A stretch of DNA of 64,000 nt from Streptomyces violaceusniger Tu 4113 (GCF_000147815.2 NC_015957.1:5952001-6016000), one strand, 5' to 3'. Counted from the first letter of the stretch, positions 7,834 to 17,275 are shown. The notes: generated by a model from the letters alone, not told the origin. Numbers and translations: made by a program.

Positions 7834-9147
7834 TCAGCCGGGGGAGGTCACGTTCGGGGCCGCCTTGCCCAGGGTCGCCGCGTCCGTGCTGTCCACCGTG
7901 TTCGCCTTGTATGCCTTGTCTGCCTTGTCTGCCTTGTTCAGCGGGAGGACCGCCACGACGTGCCAGCCGCCACCGTCGCGCGGCCCGGCCGTGATACGCC
8001 CGTCGACCTTCTCGACCCGCTCGGCCAGACCGACCAGACCGTAGCCGCTCCCCTCGACCGACCGCTCGGCGGCGGGCGAGGCGCCACCCTCCCCATCGTC
8101 GACGACCGACACCTCCAGTCGCTCCGTGGCGCCGGGCCGCACACCGATCCGCACCTCGACCCGGCCGACCCCGGTGGCGTGCTTGCGCACGTTGGTCAGC
8201 GACTCCTGCACCACGCGGTGGACGGTGGTGAGGATGCCGGGCGGTAGCGGCCGGTCGGCGAGTTGCGGGGCGAGGGTCAGCTCGGCGGGCGGCCCCACCT
8301 CGGAGAACTCCTCGGTGAGGTCGCGCAGACCGCGCAGACCGGGCAGCCCCGCCGGATCGCCCGTGGGCCGGGTCGTGGCGGAGGCGGTGGTGTGGTCCCG
8401 CAGGCTGGAGACCATGGCGCGCATCGACCCCAGCGCCTGGGATCCGGCCCGCTCGATCTGGGCGAGCATCCGGTCCAGGTCCTCCGTGGACTGGGTGTGA
8501 CCGGCCGCGGCCGTGAAGCGCGCGGCCTTGGTCTGCGCGACGATCGCCGTGACGTGGTGGGCCACGAAATCGTGCAACTCCCGTGCGTGCTCCAGGCGTT
8601 GGCCCTGCCGGACGGCCTCGCGATCCCGCTCCCGCAGCGTGTCGTACAGGCGCAGGCACAGCCCCACCATCACCATGAACGGCACGGTGCAGACCGCCAT
8701 GACGGCGATCAGATTCAGGAGGTCGCCGTCCCACACCGCGATCCGCAGGGGAAGAACCACGGCGGCGAGTGCGGATCCTGCGACCGGCCCGGCCGCTCGC
8801 AGGGGCCGGCAGCGCCGCACGGCGCGGGTGATGAGCAGCAGCAGCACACCCAGCTCCACCATGCCCGGTGTGTTCTCGGGACGCTGGGGCAGTTGCGCCT
8901 CCACCAAGGTCAGCACGCAGGAGACGGCCGCCGCGCCGATGGCGTAGCGCACGAAGAGGCGTTCCGGCACGGCGAACGCGGCCAGGCACAGCACCCCGGA
9001 CACCATCGTCGCCGCGGCCATCGGCGGATACGGCGCGTTCAGCCCCTCCAGGACCACGAGGACGACCAGACTGACGCCGACCAGGCCCAGCCACAGGTGC
9101 CGGAAACGGAATCGGGACCGGAAGCGGGACCGGAACTCGGAGATCAT
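7834..9147 (-). CDS. Sensor histidine kinase, NarL class (HisKA_3)
   Basis: The 437-residue protein has several hydrophobic segments in the first 180 residues (for example VGVSLVVLVVLEGL and ITRAVRRCR-flanked helices), then a HisKA_3 dimerisation box with the phospho-acceptor His in LEHARELHDFVAHHVTAIVA, and a C-terminal ATPase domain (VVQESLTNVRKHATGV for the N box, VVDDGEGG for the G1 box, GYGLVGLAERV for the G2 box). It is a membrane sensor that phosphorylates the response regulator encoded next to it. The first residues are an arginine/phenylalanine-rich repeat (FRSRFRSRFRFR) that would act as a positive-inside anchor. The final 35 codons are lysine/alanine-rich low complexity (NKADKADKAYKANT). 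Confidence 0.93.
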   Translation of the reverse strand: MISEFRSRFRSRFRFRHLWLGLVGVSLVVLVVLEGLNAPYPPMAAATMVSGVLCLAAFAVPERLFVRYAIGAAAVSCVLTLVEAQLPQRPENTPGMVELGVLLLLITRAVRRCRPLRAAGPVAGSALAAVVLPLRIAVWDGDLLNLIAVMAVCTVPFMVMVGLCLRLYDTLRERDREAVRQGQRLEHARELHDFVAHHVTAIVAQTKAARFTAAAGHTQSTEDLDRMLAQIERAGSQALGSMRAMVSSLRDHTTASATTRPTGDPAGLPGLRGLRDLTEEFSEVGPPAELTLAPQLADRPLPPGILTTVHRVVQESLTNVRKHATGVGRVEVRIGVRPGATERLEVSVVDDGEGGASPAAERSVEGSGYGLVGLAERVEKVDGRITAGPRDGGGWHVVAVLPLNKADKADKAYKANTVDSTDAATLGKAAPNVTSPG

Positions 9148-9350
9148 GGCAGGTCACGCTACGGCCCGGCCGCCGTCGCCACATCAGACTTTCGGCCGAG
9201 GAAGCTGAGGAAGGGGCCCGCATCGCTTCGGCATTCCGGTGGATCCGCCGCGCCGCGCCCTCGCGAAGGATGGCATCCGGGGCGGCCGGAGAGCGCTCGA
9301 GCGCGATGCGCCACGCCCCTTCCGACCGTTCCCCCTTCCGAAGGCCGTCG

Positions 9351-11876
9351 ATGTTCCGCACCGCCCTGCGCACCCTCCGATCCCATCGGCTCCGTTTCGC
9401 GATGCCCGCCCTCGCCGTCGTGCTCGGCGTGGCCTTCGTGACCGGGTCGCTGCTCTACGGCGACTCCGTCCAAGCGGCCGTAAGCCGCGCACACTCCAAC
9501 TCCCAGCCGGATGCGTCCGTCTCGATCACCGCGGACGCTTCTGCCGCGGACCCCGCTGAAGTACACCCGCTCGATGACACGCTTCTGCGGCGGCTGCGGG
9601 CGCTGCCGTCGGCGGCCGCGGCGCGCGGTGTGGTGGAGGGCCGCTCGTTCCTCGTCGGCTCCGACGGCACTCTGGTGGGCGATCTGTACCAGGCCGCCGG
9701 CGTCAACTATGTGCCCGACAACGGCGGCAAGGACGTCCGCTATCCGCTCACCGCGGGCCACGGCCCCCGTGGCGCCACCGAGATCGCCGTCGACCGGCGG
9801 ACCGCCGAGCGCGGCGGGTACCGGGTGGGTGCCAGGGTGCGCATCGTCGTGGGCGGGACGGCCCGCGACGCGCGGCTGGTCGGCGTCTTCACCGCCCATG
9901 ACAGCCGTGTGGACTCCGGAGGTACGCTCACCGCCTTCGACACCGCCACCGCACAACGGCACTTCGCCCCCGCGCCGAACGGCTACTCGGCGGTCACCCT
10001 GACCGCCGCCGACGGCACCTCGGATGCGCAACTCGCCCAGCAGGCACAGAAGTTGCTGCCGTCCGGGCTGCGGGCGGTCACCCGCGCGGATCTGGAGGCC
10101 GGATCCGCCTCCGAGGGGGACTCGGACAAGCTCACCACACTGCTGCTGAGCTTCGCCGGTATCGCCCTGTTCGTCTCCACCTTCCTGGTCGCCAACACCT
10201 TCACCATGCTCAGCGCGGCCCGTGCCCGGGAACACGCGCTGCTGCGGGCGGTCGGCGCCACCAGGAACCATGTGCTGCGGATGGTCCTGGCCGAGGCCGC
10301 CCTGGTCGGCACGGCCGCCTCGGCCATCGGTTACGGGCTGGGCATCGGTGCCGCGAACCTGCTGGGCAGCCTGTTCGACGCCTCCGGTACGGGGAGCGCC
10401 ACCGTGCAGGCGTGGTCCGCCAAGCCGCTTCTCGCGGCCTTCGCCGTCGGCATCGGCGTCACCGTCCTCGCCGCCTACGTCCCGGCCCGCCGGGCGGCGG
10501 CCGTACCGCCCGTGGCGGCGCTGCGGACCGTCCAGCCGTCCACCGCCGCCTCACTGCGCCGCCGCAACACCATCGGGCTGATCGTCACCGCGTGTGGAGC
10601 GCTGCTGGTCGCCGCCGCCGTCGGCGAGCCGAACCTCCTCTTCGGCGCCGCGCCCCTGCTGCTGGTCGGCCTGATCGCCCTCACCCCGCTGCTCGCCCTG
10701 GGGGTCACCGGACTGCTGCGCTCCCCGCTGACCCGGCTCGCGGGCATCCGGGGCAAGCTGGCGGTGGAGAACGCCCGCCGCAATCCACGGCGTACGGCGG
10801 CCACGGCGACCACCCTGATGATCGGTCTGACGATGGTCACCGCCGTCACCGTGACTGTCGCCTCCGTGAACCGCTTCGACGAGCAGGAGGTGGACAGCTC
10901 CATGACCTCGGACCTGCGGATCACGGCCGTCGACTTCGGGGAGATCGGCGAGGACACGGCGGCCCGGGTGGGGCGGCTCGCCGACGCCGAGGCCGTCACA
11001 CCCGTCATCCACACCTACCTCGACATCCCCCGCAAGACGTCCCTGGACGTCACCGCGGTCAACCCCGCCGCGGTGGAACGCGCGGCGTCGCTGTCCGTCC
11101 GCGAGGGGTCGCTGCACCGCCTCGGCCATGGCATCGCCGTCACCGAGAAGCTCGCCGCCGCCCGCGGCTGGCGGCTCGGCTCCCGCGTCAGCGGCACCTT
11201 CACCGGCTCGAGCACGCGTACGCCGGGCACCCCGACGAGCCTGCCCGTCGTGGCGATCTACGACGGCCCGGACGACCTGAGCCCCGCCCTCGTCTCCGAC
11301 CGCGCCCTGCCGCGTCCGGCCGGCGCCGAGGACCGGCCGAGCATCGCTTCGGTCCTGGTCAAGGCCGCCCCCGGCCGTACCGCCGCGCTCCGGGAGGAGA
11401 TCCGGCACACCCTGGACAACCCGGCGCTGCTCGTCCAGGACCGCGCCGACGCGCTGGCCGCCGCCACCGCGCGGACCGCGCCGTTCCTCAAGATCATGTA
11501 CGCCATGCTCAGCGTCACCGTGCTGATCGGCGCCCTCGGAGTGGTCAACACGATGGGCATGGCCGTCTTCGAGCGGGTGCGGGAGATCGGACTTCTGCGG
11601 GCCATCGGGCTGGACCGCGCCGGTGTGGGATCGGTGCTGCGCCTGGAGTCGGTGACCATCTCGCTCTTCGGCTCCGCGCTCGGTGTCGTCGCCGGTACGG
11701 CCATCGGCGCGGCGGCCGTCCTCGGCCAGGAGGCCGTTCCACTCGTCATCCCCTGGGACCGGGCATCCCTCTTCTTCGTCGCGAGCGCCGCGATCGGTGT
11801 TCTCGCCTCGCTCTGGCCGGGGCGCCAGGCCGCCCGCCTCCCGATGCTGGAGGCCATCGGCGCGGACACCGAATGA
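9351..11876 (+). CDS. ABC transporter permease, FtsX/MacB-like, two FtsX domains
   Basis: The 841-residue protein starts with a membrane anchor (residues about 14-36), then a large extracytoplasmic MacB-core-like domain, then an FtsX block of three helices (about 265-385), a central pair of helices and a second extracytoplasmic domain, and a final FtsX block (about 715-830) with the repeated signature VNTMGMAVFERVREIGLLRAIG. The same signature occurs in the first FtsX block as ARAREHALLRAVGAT. Such permeases export lipids, peptides or antibiotics, or transmit signals, and need an ATPase. No ATPase gene is next to it in this window. It is divergent from the two-component system, which probably regulates it. 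The ATG at 9351 is preferred; a GAAGG lies upstream. Confidence 0.92.
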   Translation: MFRTALRTLRSHRLRFAMPALAVVLGVAFVTGSLLYGDSVQAAVSRAHSNSQPDASVSITADASAADPAEVHPLDDTLLRRLRALPSAAAARGVVEGRSFLVGSDGTLVGDLYQAAGVNYVPDNGGKDVRYPLTAGHGPRGATEIAVDRRTAERGGYRVGARVRIVVGGTARDARLVGVFTAHDSRVDSGGTLTAFDTATAQRHFAPAPNGYSAVTLTAADGTSDAQLAQQAQKLLPSGLRAVTRADLEAGSASEGDSDKLTTLLLSFAGIALFVSTFLVANTFTMLSAARAREHALLRAVGATRNHVLRMVLAEAALVGTAASAIGYGLGIGAANLLGSLFDASGTGSATVQAWSAKPLLAAFAVGIGVTVLAAYVPARRAAAVPPVAALRTVQPSTAASLRRRNTIGLIVTACGALLVAAAVGEPNLLFGAAPLLLVGLIALTPLLALGVTGLLRSPLTRLAGIRGKLAVENARRNPRRTAATATTLMIGLTMVTAVTVTVASVNRFDEQEVDSSMTSDLRITAVDFGEIGEDTAARVGRLADAEAVTPVIHTYLDIPRKTSLDVTAVNPAAVERAASLSVREGSLHRLGHGIAVTEKLAAARGWRLGSRVSGTFTGSSTRTPGTPTSLPVVAIYDGPDDLSPALVSDRALPRPAGAEDRPSIASVLVKAAPGRTAALREEIRHTLDNPALLVQDRADALAAATARTAPFLKIMYAMLSVTVLIGALGVVNTMGMAVFERVREIGLLRAIGLDRAGVGSVLRLESVTISLFGSALGVVAGTAIGAAAVLGQEAVPLVIPWDRASLFFVASAAIGVLASLWPGRQAARLPMLEAIGADTE

Positions 11877-11887
11877 ATCGGCGCGGC

Positions 11888-11981
11888 GGCGGGCGCCGAG
11901 GACGCGGGCTGAATGGTCAGGCGGGCGCCGAGGACGCGGGTGAGCGGTCAGGCGGGCGCCGAGGACGCGGGTGAGCGGTCA
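11888..11981. repeat. 31-bp tandem repeat, three copies
   Basis: Copies at 11888-11919 (32 bp), 11920-11950 and 11951-11981 follow the pattern GGCGGGCGCCGAGGACGCGG plus GTGAGCGGTCA. The array fills the gap between the convergent permease and FHA genes, and its last copy contains the FHA gene stop codon. Spacing and repeat type do not fit a CRISPR; it is a short minisatellite. Confidence 0.9.
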
Positions 11982-12830
11982 GGCGGCGTCCATCAGGGCC
12001 AGGTCCGGCGGGACGAGCGTGGTCGACATCATCAGGGCGCGGATGAGGTGGTCGTTGAGCGCGTTGCCGACCGGCTCACCGACCTCCTCGCGGGTCAGCC
12101 AGGGCACTCCGTCCCGGGACAGCATCATGCGGACCCGGTTGACCAGGTGCTCGACGCGCTTTTCCCGCCAGCCCTCGTCGGGGCGCAACTCCGCGAGCTG
12201 GGCGGCCGTCTGCTTCCAGGTGAGGGGCTGCGGCCGGGGTTCGTGGAGCAGATACCGCTGGCCGAGGACGACGAGCGCGAGCTTCTCCTCGTCGGTGAGC
12301 ACCCATACCCGAGGCGGGCGGGTGACCTCCCCGGGCAGGGCTACGGGCCGCTCGGCCTCGGGGCCGCTGACGAAGATCTCCAGCAGATGCTCACGGTCGC
12401 GCGAGCCCCGGACGAACAGCGGGGTGTAGCCGCTTTCGAGGGGCAGTGGCTCCTCGCCCGTGAAGAGCAGCCGGGTCGGGAAGCGCAGGGGCAGCCGGCC
12501 GCTGTTGGCGACCCACCAGCGGCCGTGGCGGTGGGTCAGTCTGCCCTGGCAGCGGCTGACCTGGGGGTCGTCCTCGCCCACGCAGACGTGCACCTCGGGG
12601 CGGTTCCGCCCGAAGAGCAGCTCACGGCCGTCGCCGGGGCCCAGCGTCATGCCACCGGTCAGCGCGAGGGCGAAGGCGGTGCCCGGCACCGGCGCGGTCA
12701 CACCGCGGGCCAGGCTGCCGTGTGCGGCGGGCAGGAGGCGGCCGCCCGCGGCGGGACGGCCGGTGGCGGGGTGGCGGGCGGCGGGGGCCCGGCCGGTGGC
12801 GCGGCGGTCGCTGCCTGGAGGTGTGGTCAT
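11979..12830 (-). CDS. FHA-like domain protein coupled to a Ser/Thr kinase
   Basis: The 283-residue protein has an FHA-like core in residues about 65-150: LLFGRNRPEVHVCVGEDDPQ then VSRCQGRLTHRHGRWWVANS, which resembles the GR...SRxH...N phosphothreonine-binding pattern although the usual SRxH is SRCQ. The C-terminal half is helical with a helix-turn-helix-like segment (LTWKQTAAQLAELRP) and no catalytic motif. Its start overlaps the kinase stop by 4 nt (ATGA), so the two are translationally coupled and the kinase is the likely partner or modifier. It may be a phospho-dependent DNA-binding or scaffold protein; this is inference. Confidence 0.75.
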   Translation of the reverse strand: MTTPPGSDRRATGRAPAARHPATGRPAAGGRLLPAAHGSLARGVTAPVPGTAFALALTGGMTLGPGDGRELLFGRNRPEVHVCVGEDDPQVSRCQGRLTHRHGRWWVANSGRLPLRFPTRLLFTGEEPLPLESGYTPLFVRGSRDREHLLEIFVSGPEAERPVALPGEVTRPPRVWVLTDEEKLALVVLGQRYLLHEPRPQPLTWKQTAAQLAELRPDEGWREKRVEHLVNRVRMMLSRDGVPWLTREEVGEPVGNALNDHLIRALMMSTTLVPPDLALMDAA

Positions 12831-14770
12831 GAGCTCGGGAGTTTCTTCGCGGCCGTGGCGGCGAGCGCCTTGGCGGTCTGGCAGAGCTTTTTGGTGGGCT
12901 TCGGCCCGTAGACGTTCACCGACATCAACTCGACGGTGTCGTCACCGAGGTAGTTGCGGTACGAGCGGTGCAGCATCCGGACGAGGCATGAGTCGTCGTC
13001 CCACTCCTCCGGGGACACGGAGCTGGACTTCCCGTCGATCTCCGCCCGCTGCCCGTCTTCCGGGGAGAAATCATTGTCCCGGGTGAACTCCAGCTCCACT
13101 CCGGAGTCGTCCGAGCCGTCCGCCCACTCGCACCGCCAGTCCCCGAAGCCCGGGTCGCGGTTCTTCACCCGCACACCGGCGATCCGCTGGAGCTCGTCGC
13201 CGTCCAGCAGCCGGCATGCGTGTTCGCGGACCAGGGAGCTCGCGACCGGCTGCCCCGAGCGCCGAGGGACCTGGCCGCGGTCCAGCACGCTGATCGCGTA
13301 GTCGGTGGCGGCGTCACCCAGTTGGCACGGGTCGGGCGCCGGGGTGTCCAGCCGCTCGGTGATGATCCAGATCTGCTTCCGGTCGGCGGAGGCGATGTTC
13401 CGCACGCACTCGTCCCCCTCGCGCTGGAACGCGCCGACGGTGACGTTGCCGATCCTTCGGGTGGGCGCGTCGCCGCCCGGCTCCGGCGGGTCGGCGTCGA
13501 AGTTGAGCTGGACGTCGGCGATGTCATCGCCGCTTTCGCCGTGCAGCAGGACATCGCATCGATCGACCTCGCCGTAGTCCGGGTCGATGACGGTCTCGCC
13601 GAAGCGGCTGAGCGATGCGGCGTTGAGCAGCTTGCAGGGGTCGGCCGTCCGCGCGTCGCCCACGGTGCCGGCCCGTCCCGCCTGTGACAGCGAGTCGCCC
13701 GTACCGGAGGCGCCACGCCCGCCGTCCTGCCCGGACCGTCCGCTCTCGTCGGAGTGCCCGCCGTCCCAGGGGCCGAAGAGGGCGGCCCAGGCGACCAGGG
13801 CCGCGGCGGTGCCCACCGCGGTCGCGGTGATCACCACCCGGCGGCTCGGGCGGCGCCACGCCCCTCGGGCCGATGGCGGCAGCAGCCGCATCGTGAAAGG
13901 GGTGCGGTCGAGCGTGTCGCCGTCGTGCGGGTCCTCGTAAGTGTCCTCGATGTGTTCGAGGTGGGGGGACGACGGGGCGACCCGCCGCAGCAGCCGTGCG
14001 GCCTGATCGGCGGCGGGGCGCCGCTTCGGCTCCACGTTCAGCAGCGCGGTGAGCGGGTCCAGCAGCGGACCGGCCCGGTGCGGGGTCTCGATATAGCCCT
14101 CGATGGCCCGCGCCACATAGGCCATGGGGTGCGATGCCTCGCCGTACGGGGACCGTCCCTCGATCGCCGCGTAGAGCGTCGCGCCCAGGGAGAAGACATC
14201 GGACTTCCGGTCGGCCGCGTCTCCCCTGGCCACCTCGGGCGGCAGATACGGCGGTTTGCCGCGCACCCCGCCCGTCCGGGTCATGGTGGCCTCGCTCCAC
14301 AGCGCCCGGGAGATGCCGAAGTCGGTGAGCTTGGCGACCCCGTCCTCGGTGATCAGAACGTTCTCCGGCGTGACATCGCCGTGCACCACGCCCTCGGCAT
14401 GCGACTTCGCCAGCCCGGTGGCGATCTGGCAGCCGATGGCGCCCGCTTCCTCCGGGGTGAGCGCACCACGGTCGCGCACCAGGTCCGCGAGGCTGCCCCC
14501 GGACACGTATTCCATGACGATCCAGCAGACCTCGGCCTCTTCCACGAAGTCGAACACCGAGACGATATGCGGATGGTGCAGCCGTGCGGCGTTGCGTGCC
14601 TCGTTGGTGAGTCGCAGCGCCGCGCGGTCGTCGTCCGGACGGGCACACTTCACCGCGACCTGGCGGTCCAGCAGCTCATCGTGGGCCCGCCAGACGATGC
14701 CCATTCCGCCTCTCCCGATGGGCTCCTGGAGGAGATATCGGTCGGCGACCTTGTCACCGGCCTCCGCCAT
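12827..14770 (-). CDS. Membrane receptor Ser/Thr protein kinase with two DUF3558-like extracellular repeats
   Basis: The 647-residue protein starts with a complete Hanks-type kinase domain: IGRGGMGIVWRA (glycine loop), VAVKCARPD (Lys44), VVHGDVTPENVLI (catalytic loop, residues 130-142), LTDFGISRA (DFG, 150-152). The catalytic loop has HGD in place of HRD, so activation-loop control may differ. A single membrane helix lies near residues 310-330, followed by a Ser/Gly linker and two cysteine-containing extracellular repeats that each open with a C-x-L-L motif (DPCKLLNAASLSRFG; HACRLLDGDELQRIAG), resembling the DUF3558 family. It probably senses an extracellular ligand and signals inward. The ATG at 14770 is preferred to GTG at 14779. 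Confidence 0.9.
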   Translation of the reverse strand: MAEAGDKVADRYLLQEPIGRGGMGIVWRAHDELLDRQVAVKCARPDDDRAALRLTNEARNAARLHHPHIVSVFDFVEEAEVCWIVMEYVSGGSLADLVRDRGALTPEEAGAIGCQIATGLAKSHAEGVVHGDVTPENVLITEDGVAKLTDFGISRALWSEATMTRTGGVRGKPPYLPPEVARGDAADRKSDVFSLGATLYAAIEGRSPYGEASHPMAYVARAIEGYIETPHRAGPLLDPLTALLNVEPKRRPAADQAARLLRRVAPSSPHLEHIEDTYEDPHDGDTLDRTPFTMRLLPPSARGAWRRPSRRVVITATAVGTAAALVAWAALFGPWDGGHSDESGRSGQDGGRGASGTGDSLSQAGRAGTVGDARTADPCKLLNAASLSRFGETVIDPDYGEVDRCDVLLHGESGDDIADVQLNFDADPPEPGGDAPTRRIGNVTVGAFQREGDECVRNIASADRKQIWIITERLDTPAPDPCQLGDAATDYAISVLDRGQVPRRSGQPVASSLVREHACRLLDGDELQRIAGVRVKNRDPGFGDWRCEWADGSDDSGVELEFTRDNDFSPEDGQRAEIDGKSSSVSPEEWDDDSCLVRMLHRSYRNYLGDDTVELMSVNVYGPKPTKKLCQTAKALAATAAKKLPSS

Positions 14771-14957
14771 CACCCGCACCCCCGCTACCCCGTTTCATCG
14801 CACCCATCACGTTCCCGTTTCGCCACGGAGAGTACTTGGCCCTGACGTCGGTGGGTAGCGCTTCCGGTCGATAGCCCCCGGAAAGAGGGAAGCCTCCGGC
14901 GCACGACGGTCGGTTCCCCGGGCGGACAGCCGGTGTCGGAGGGCGGTCTCATTCGGC

Positions 14958-15392
14958 TTACGGCACGATTTCCTCCTTGACCACAATGTGGCCGGAATCC
15001 GGGTTGAGCACGCCGCCGAGCCGGGCGTACGCCCCGTCGGTCAGGTCGAGACACTTGGGCACCGACGGGGTCCACGCGAAGGTGCCACGGTCGTTGACGC
15101 GCACGACCAGCGACGCGTTGTTCGCGACGTTGGTGACCTTCACCCTGGTCCCGAACGGCAACTGCGGATCGCGGCTCAGAGAAGTCGCCGCGGTGTCCGC
15201 GTTGTTGTCGAAGAGCTCGCCGCTGGCGGTGTAGGCGCCGGGGGGTATGTAGCCGTAGTGCGTCGCCCAGCAGTTCTCACCGGCCGGCGGGGTGTCGCTG
15301 GTCGCGGCGGTGCTCGCCGGGGCGACACCCAGCACGGCGGTCAGTGCGACGGCGGCGGCCGCCACCCGGCCGATCAGCGTTCCCTTGCGCAT
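14958..15392 (-). CDS. Secreted RlpA/expansin-like double-psi beta-barrel protein
   Basis: The 144-residue product has a Sec-type signal peptide (RKGTLIG then a VAAAAVALTAVLGVAPAS core with an AxA-type cleavage region near residue 30). The mature domain is a short double-psi beta-barrel: ATHYGYIPPGAYTASGE, LPFGTRVKVTN, VVRVNDRGTF and LDLTDGAYARLGG, matching RlpA-like or barwin-like domains where the Asp in NDRG is the catalytic acid in lytic transglycosylases. Most Streptomyces members of this size bind or loosen cell-wall polysaccharide. The ATG at 15392 has GAGG upstream. It follows the GH128 gene on the same strand. Confidence 0.87.
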   Translation of the reverse strand: MRKGTLIGRVAAAAVALTAVLGVAPASTAATSDTPPAGENCWATHYGYIPPGAYTASGELFDNNADTAATSLSRDPQLPFGTRVKVTNVANNASLVVRVNDRGTFAWTPSVPKCLDLTDGAYARLGGVLNPDSGHIVVKEEIVP

Positions 15393-15450
15393 GGCGGAGA
15401 ACCTCACTTCGGGTTGTCGTGGTGTGGTGTGGGCGCGGGTGGGCCGTTCG

Positions 15451-16284
15451 TCAGCCGGCCGCGCGGTAGGCGACGCCCGCCTGGTTGGGCGTCGCGCCGT
15501 TGTAGAGACCGGTGCCGCCGCGATCGGCGGACAGCGTGAACCACGCGTACCGCTCGACGAAGGACAGCCCCTGGAGCATGGCGGTGGACTTGGTCACGAA
15601 GGCGGCCTGCTGGTCCGGGGTCGGATACCTCGGCGTACCGGTCGAGAAGTCGATCAGCGCGTATTCGGTGAGCCAGATCGGCTTCTTGTAGCGGTCGTAC
15701 GTCGCCTGGAGATAGCTCCGTAGCTGGTCGGTCGCGCGGGTGGGGTCGAAGTCCGCGCCGTACCAGTGCAACGGGATGAAGTCGACTGTGTGGCCGCGGT
15801 CCGCGGCGCCCTTCATGAAGCGGTCGAGCCAGCCACCGGCGACGTCGCCGCCGTAGGCCACGGCGGGGGCGCCGAGCCGCATACCGGTCGACTGCAGCCG
15901 GGGCCACAGGTCGAGGGCCTGCTCCACGGTCATGTTCGCCTGGCCGGCCATGTCCGGCTCATTGAATCCGAGCAGGGTCGTGCCCTCGCTTTTCGCCCGG
16001 TCCAGCTCCGCGTCGGTCACCGAGCCCGGACCCCAGATCATCGGCACGAACTCGACACCGGCCGGGGCGTTGATCTGTTCCCGGCCGGAGGCCCAGGTGT
16101 AGAACCAGCCCACCTTGGCGTCGGACATCGCGGCGGTGACCCCGTTGAAGTTCCAGGCGCTGACGCCCTTCTTCTTCGCCGCGGCGGTGGCCGCGCCGGT
16201 GGCGCCCGCCTGACTGCCCGCGGTCAGCAGGGTCAGCACCGCCAGCAGTACGGCCAGAGCGCGTATCCCGCGCATCCTGTGCAC
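15451..16284 (-). CDS. Secreted glycoside hydrolase, GH128-type (probable beta-1,3-glucanase)
   Basis: The 277-residue protein has a signal peptide (LAVLLAVLTLLTAGSQAG) and then a single (beta/alpha)8 glycosyl hydrolase core. The acid/base Glu is in TLLGFNEPDMAGQANM and the nucleophile Glu is in KPIWLTEYALIDF. WFYTWAS and VPMIWGP near residues 60-85 are typical of the Asl1/GH128 family, whose characterised members cut beta-1,3-glucan. The start GTG at 16284 has GGGAGAGA upstream; an ATG three codons later is also possible. It is in a same-strand series with the thaumatin-like gene upstream and the RlpA-like gene downstream. Confidence 0.88.
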   Translation of the reverse strand: MHRMRGIRALAVLLAVLTLLTAGSQAGATGAATAAAKKKGVSAWNFNGVTAAMSDAKVGWFYTWASGREQINAPAGVEFVPMIWGPGSVTDAELDRAKSEGTTLLGFNEPDMAGQANMTVEQALDLWPRLQSTGMRLGAPAVAYGGDVAGGWLDRFMKGAADRGHTVDFIPLHWYGADFDPTRATDQLRSYLQATYDRYKKPIWLTEYALIDFSTGTPRYPTPDQQAAFVTKSTAMLQGLSFVERYAWFTLSADRGGTGLYNGATPNQAGVAYRAAG

Positions 16285-16336
16285 GTCGTCTCTCCCTTCC
16301 TCGTCCGGTCTTGGGGTGAAGCGGTGGACCGGCCGG

Positions 16337-17131
16337 TCAGGCGGCGCTGTGGAAGGTGACGGTGAAACCGCTGCACTGGGCGCACTGCTGCATCACCTGG
16401 TTGCCCGGCTCCTGGTCCTGCTTGGACCAGCCGTAAGCCTTGGGGCAATGGGCGGCGATCATGTCGCTGTAGGGCGTCTTGGCGTCCCGGTCGGGGCTGG
16501 TGCACAGCATCGGCTTGCCGTCCGGCCCGCGCGTCAGATTGTCGGGGGGACACAGCGGGAGCAGGTTCTCCGAGCAGCCCATGGTGCCGCATCCGCCGCC
16601 GCCCGTGGCGTTCTTCGGGGCGATGGTGACCGGCTGCGAAAAGGCGTTGACGTAGCTGACGTTGTACCAGGGAGCGAGCGTGTCCTTGGTGTCGAAGTTG
16701 AACTCCGCGAGGCTGGTGGGCTGCTCGCTCCGCTCGCAGTGGTCGGCGAACGTGCCGCAGTCCCCCACCAGGCAGTGGAAAGTGCTGCCCGATGTCCCGG
16801 TGCACCCTTGACGGGCGAAGAACTTGCCACGCCAGTGGCCGGGTTCCGCCGTTTCGGGAATCGTCACCGTGCCCGACTGTCCGGGCTCCAGGGTGGGTAA
16901 CGTGGCGAGTGGCTTGGATGCGTCGTTGTTGACATCACTGCCGATCCATACGGTCTTCCCGGTGTCGTTGACGAATGTGACCGTGTGATCGACCGCCGCG
17001 GCCGGTGCGGCGCGGGACGGCAGGTCCCCGCCGGTGCCGGGGGTGGCGGCCGCGCTGGTCCCGGACTGGGGGCTCAGTGCCACCAGGACCGCGACGGCAG
17101 CGGCGGCCAGGGCGGTCATGATTTTCCGCAT
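16337..17131 (-). CDS. Secreted thaumatin-family protein
   Basis: The 264-residue product has a signal peptide (KIMTALAAAAVAVLVALSPQ) and a mature domain rich in Cys (at least 12) with the thaumatin pattern: VTFVNDTGKTVWIGSDVN near the N-terminus, WRGKFFARQGCTG, CLVGDCGTFADHC, AEFNFDT then WYNVSYVNAFSQPVTI (the DxYxVS-like signature region), and GCSENLLPLCPP. Thaumatin-like proteins bind or permeabilise fungal glucan walls. The ATG at 17131 is 174 nt from a DasR-like element sitting against its predicted promoter. It is the first gene of the thaumatin, glucanase, RlpA-like series. Confidence 0.87.
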   Translation of the reverse strand: MRKIMTALAAAAVAVLVALSPQSGTSAAATPGTGGDLPSRAAPAAAVDHTVTFVNDTGKTVWIGSDVNNDASKPLATLPTLEPGQSGTVTIPETAEPGHWRGKFFARQGCTGTSGSTFHCLVGDCGTFADHCERSEQPTSLAEFNFDTKDTLAPWYNVSYVNAFSQPVTIAPKNATGGGGCGTMGCSENLLPLCPPDNLTRGPDGKPMLCTSPDRDAKTPYSDMIAAHCPKAYGWSKQDQEPGNQVMQQCAQCSGFTVTFHSAA

Positions 17132-17275
17132 GCTGTCTCTTTCGCCGTTGTCACGATCATGACAATTTTGACGCACGAGAGCTCTCCGAGGTCCGGCCTC
17201 AGATGAGGACATCCACGTGAGGGCATCCGCCCGAGGACGTCCACCTGAGGGCCGCTCCAGAGCTGACGGTCCCCC

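Noticed and set aside
17205..17250. Direct repeats GAGGACATCCACGTGAGGGC / GAGGACGTCCACCTGAGGGC
   Set aside because: They lie within the thaumatin 5' leader and resemble a duplication, but with only two imperfect copies no function can be argued.
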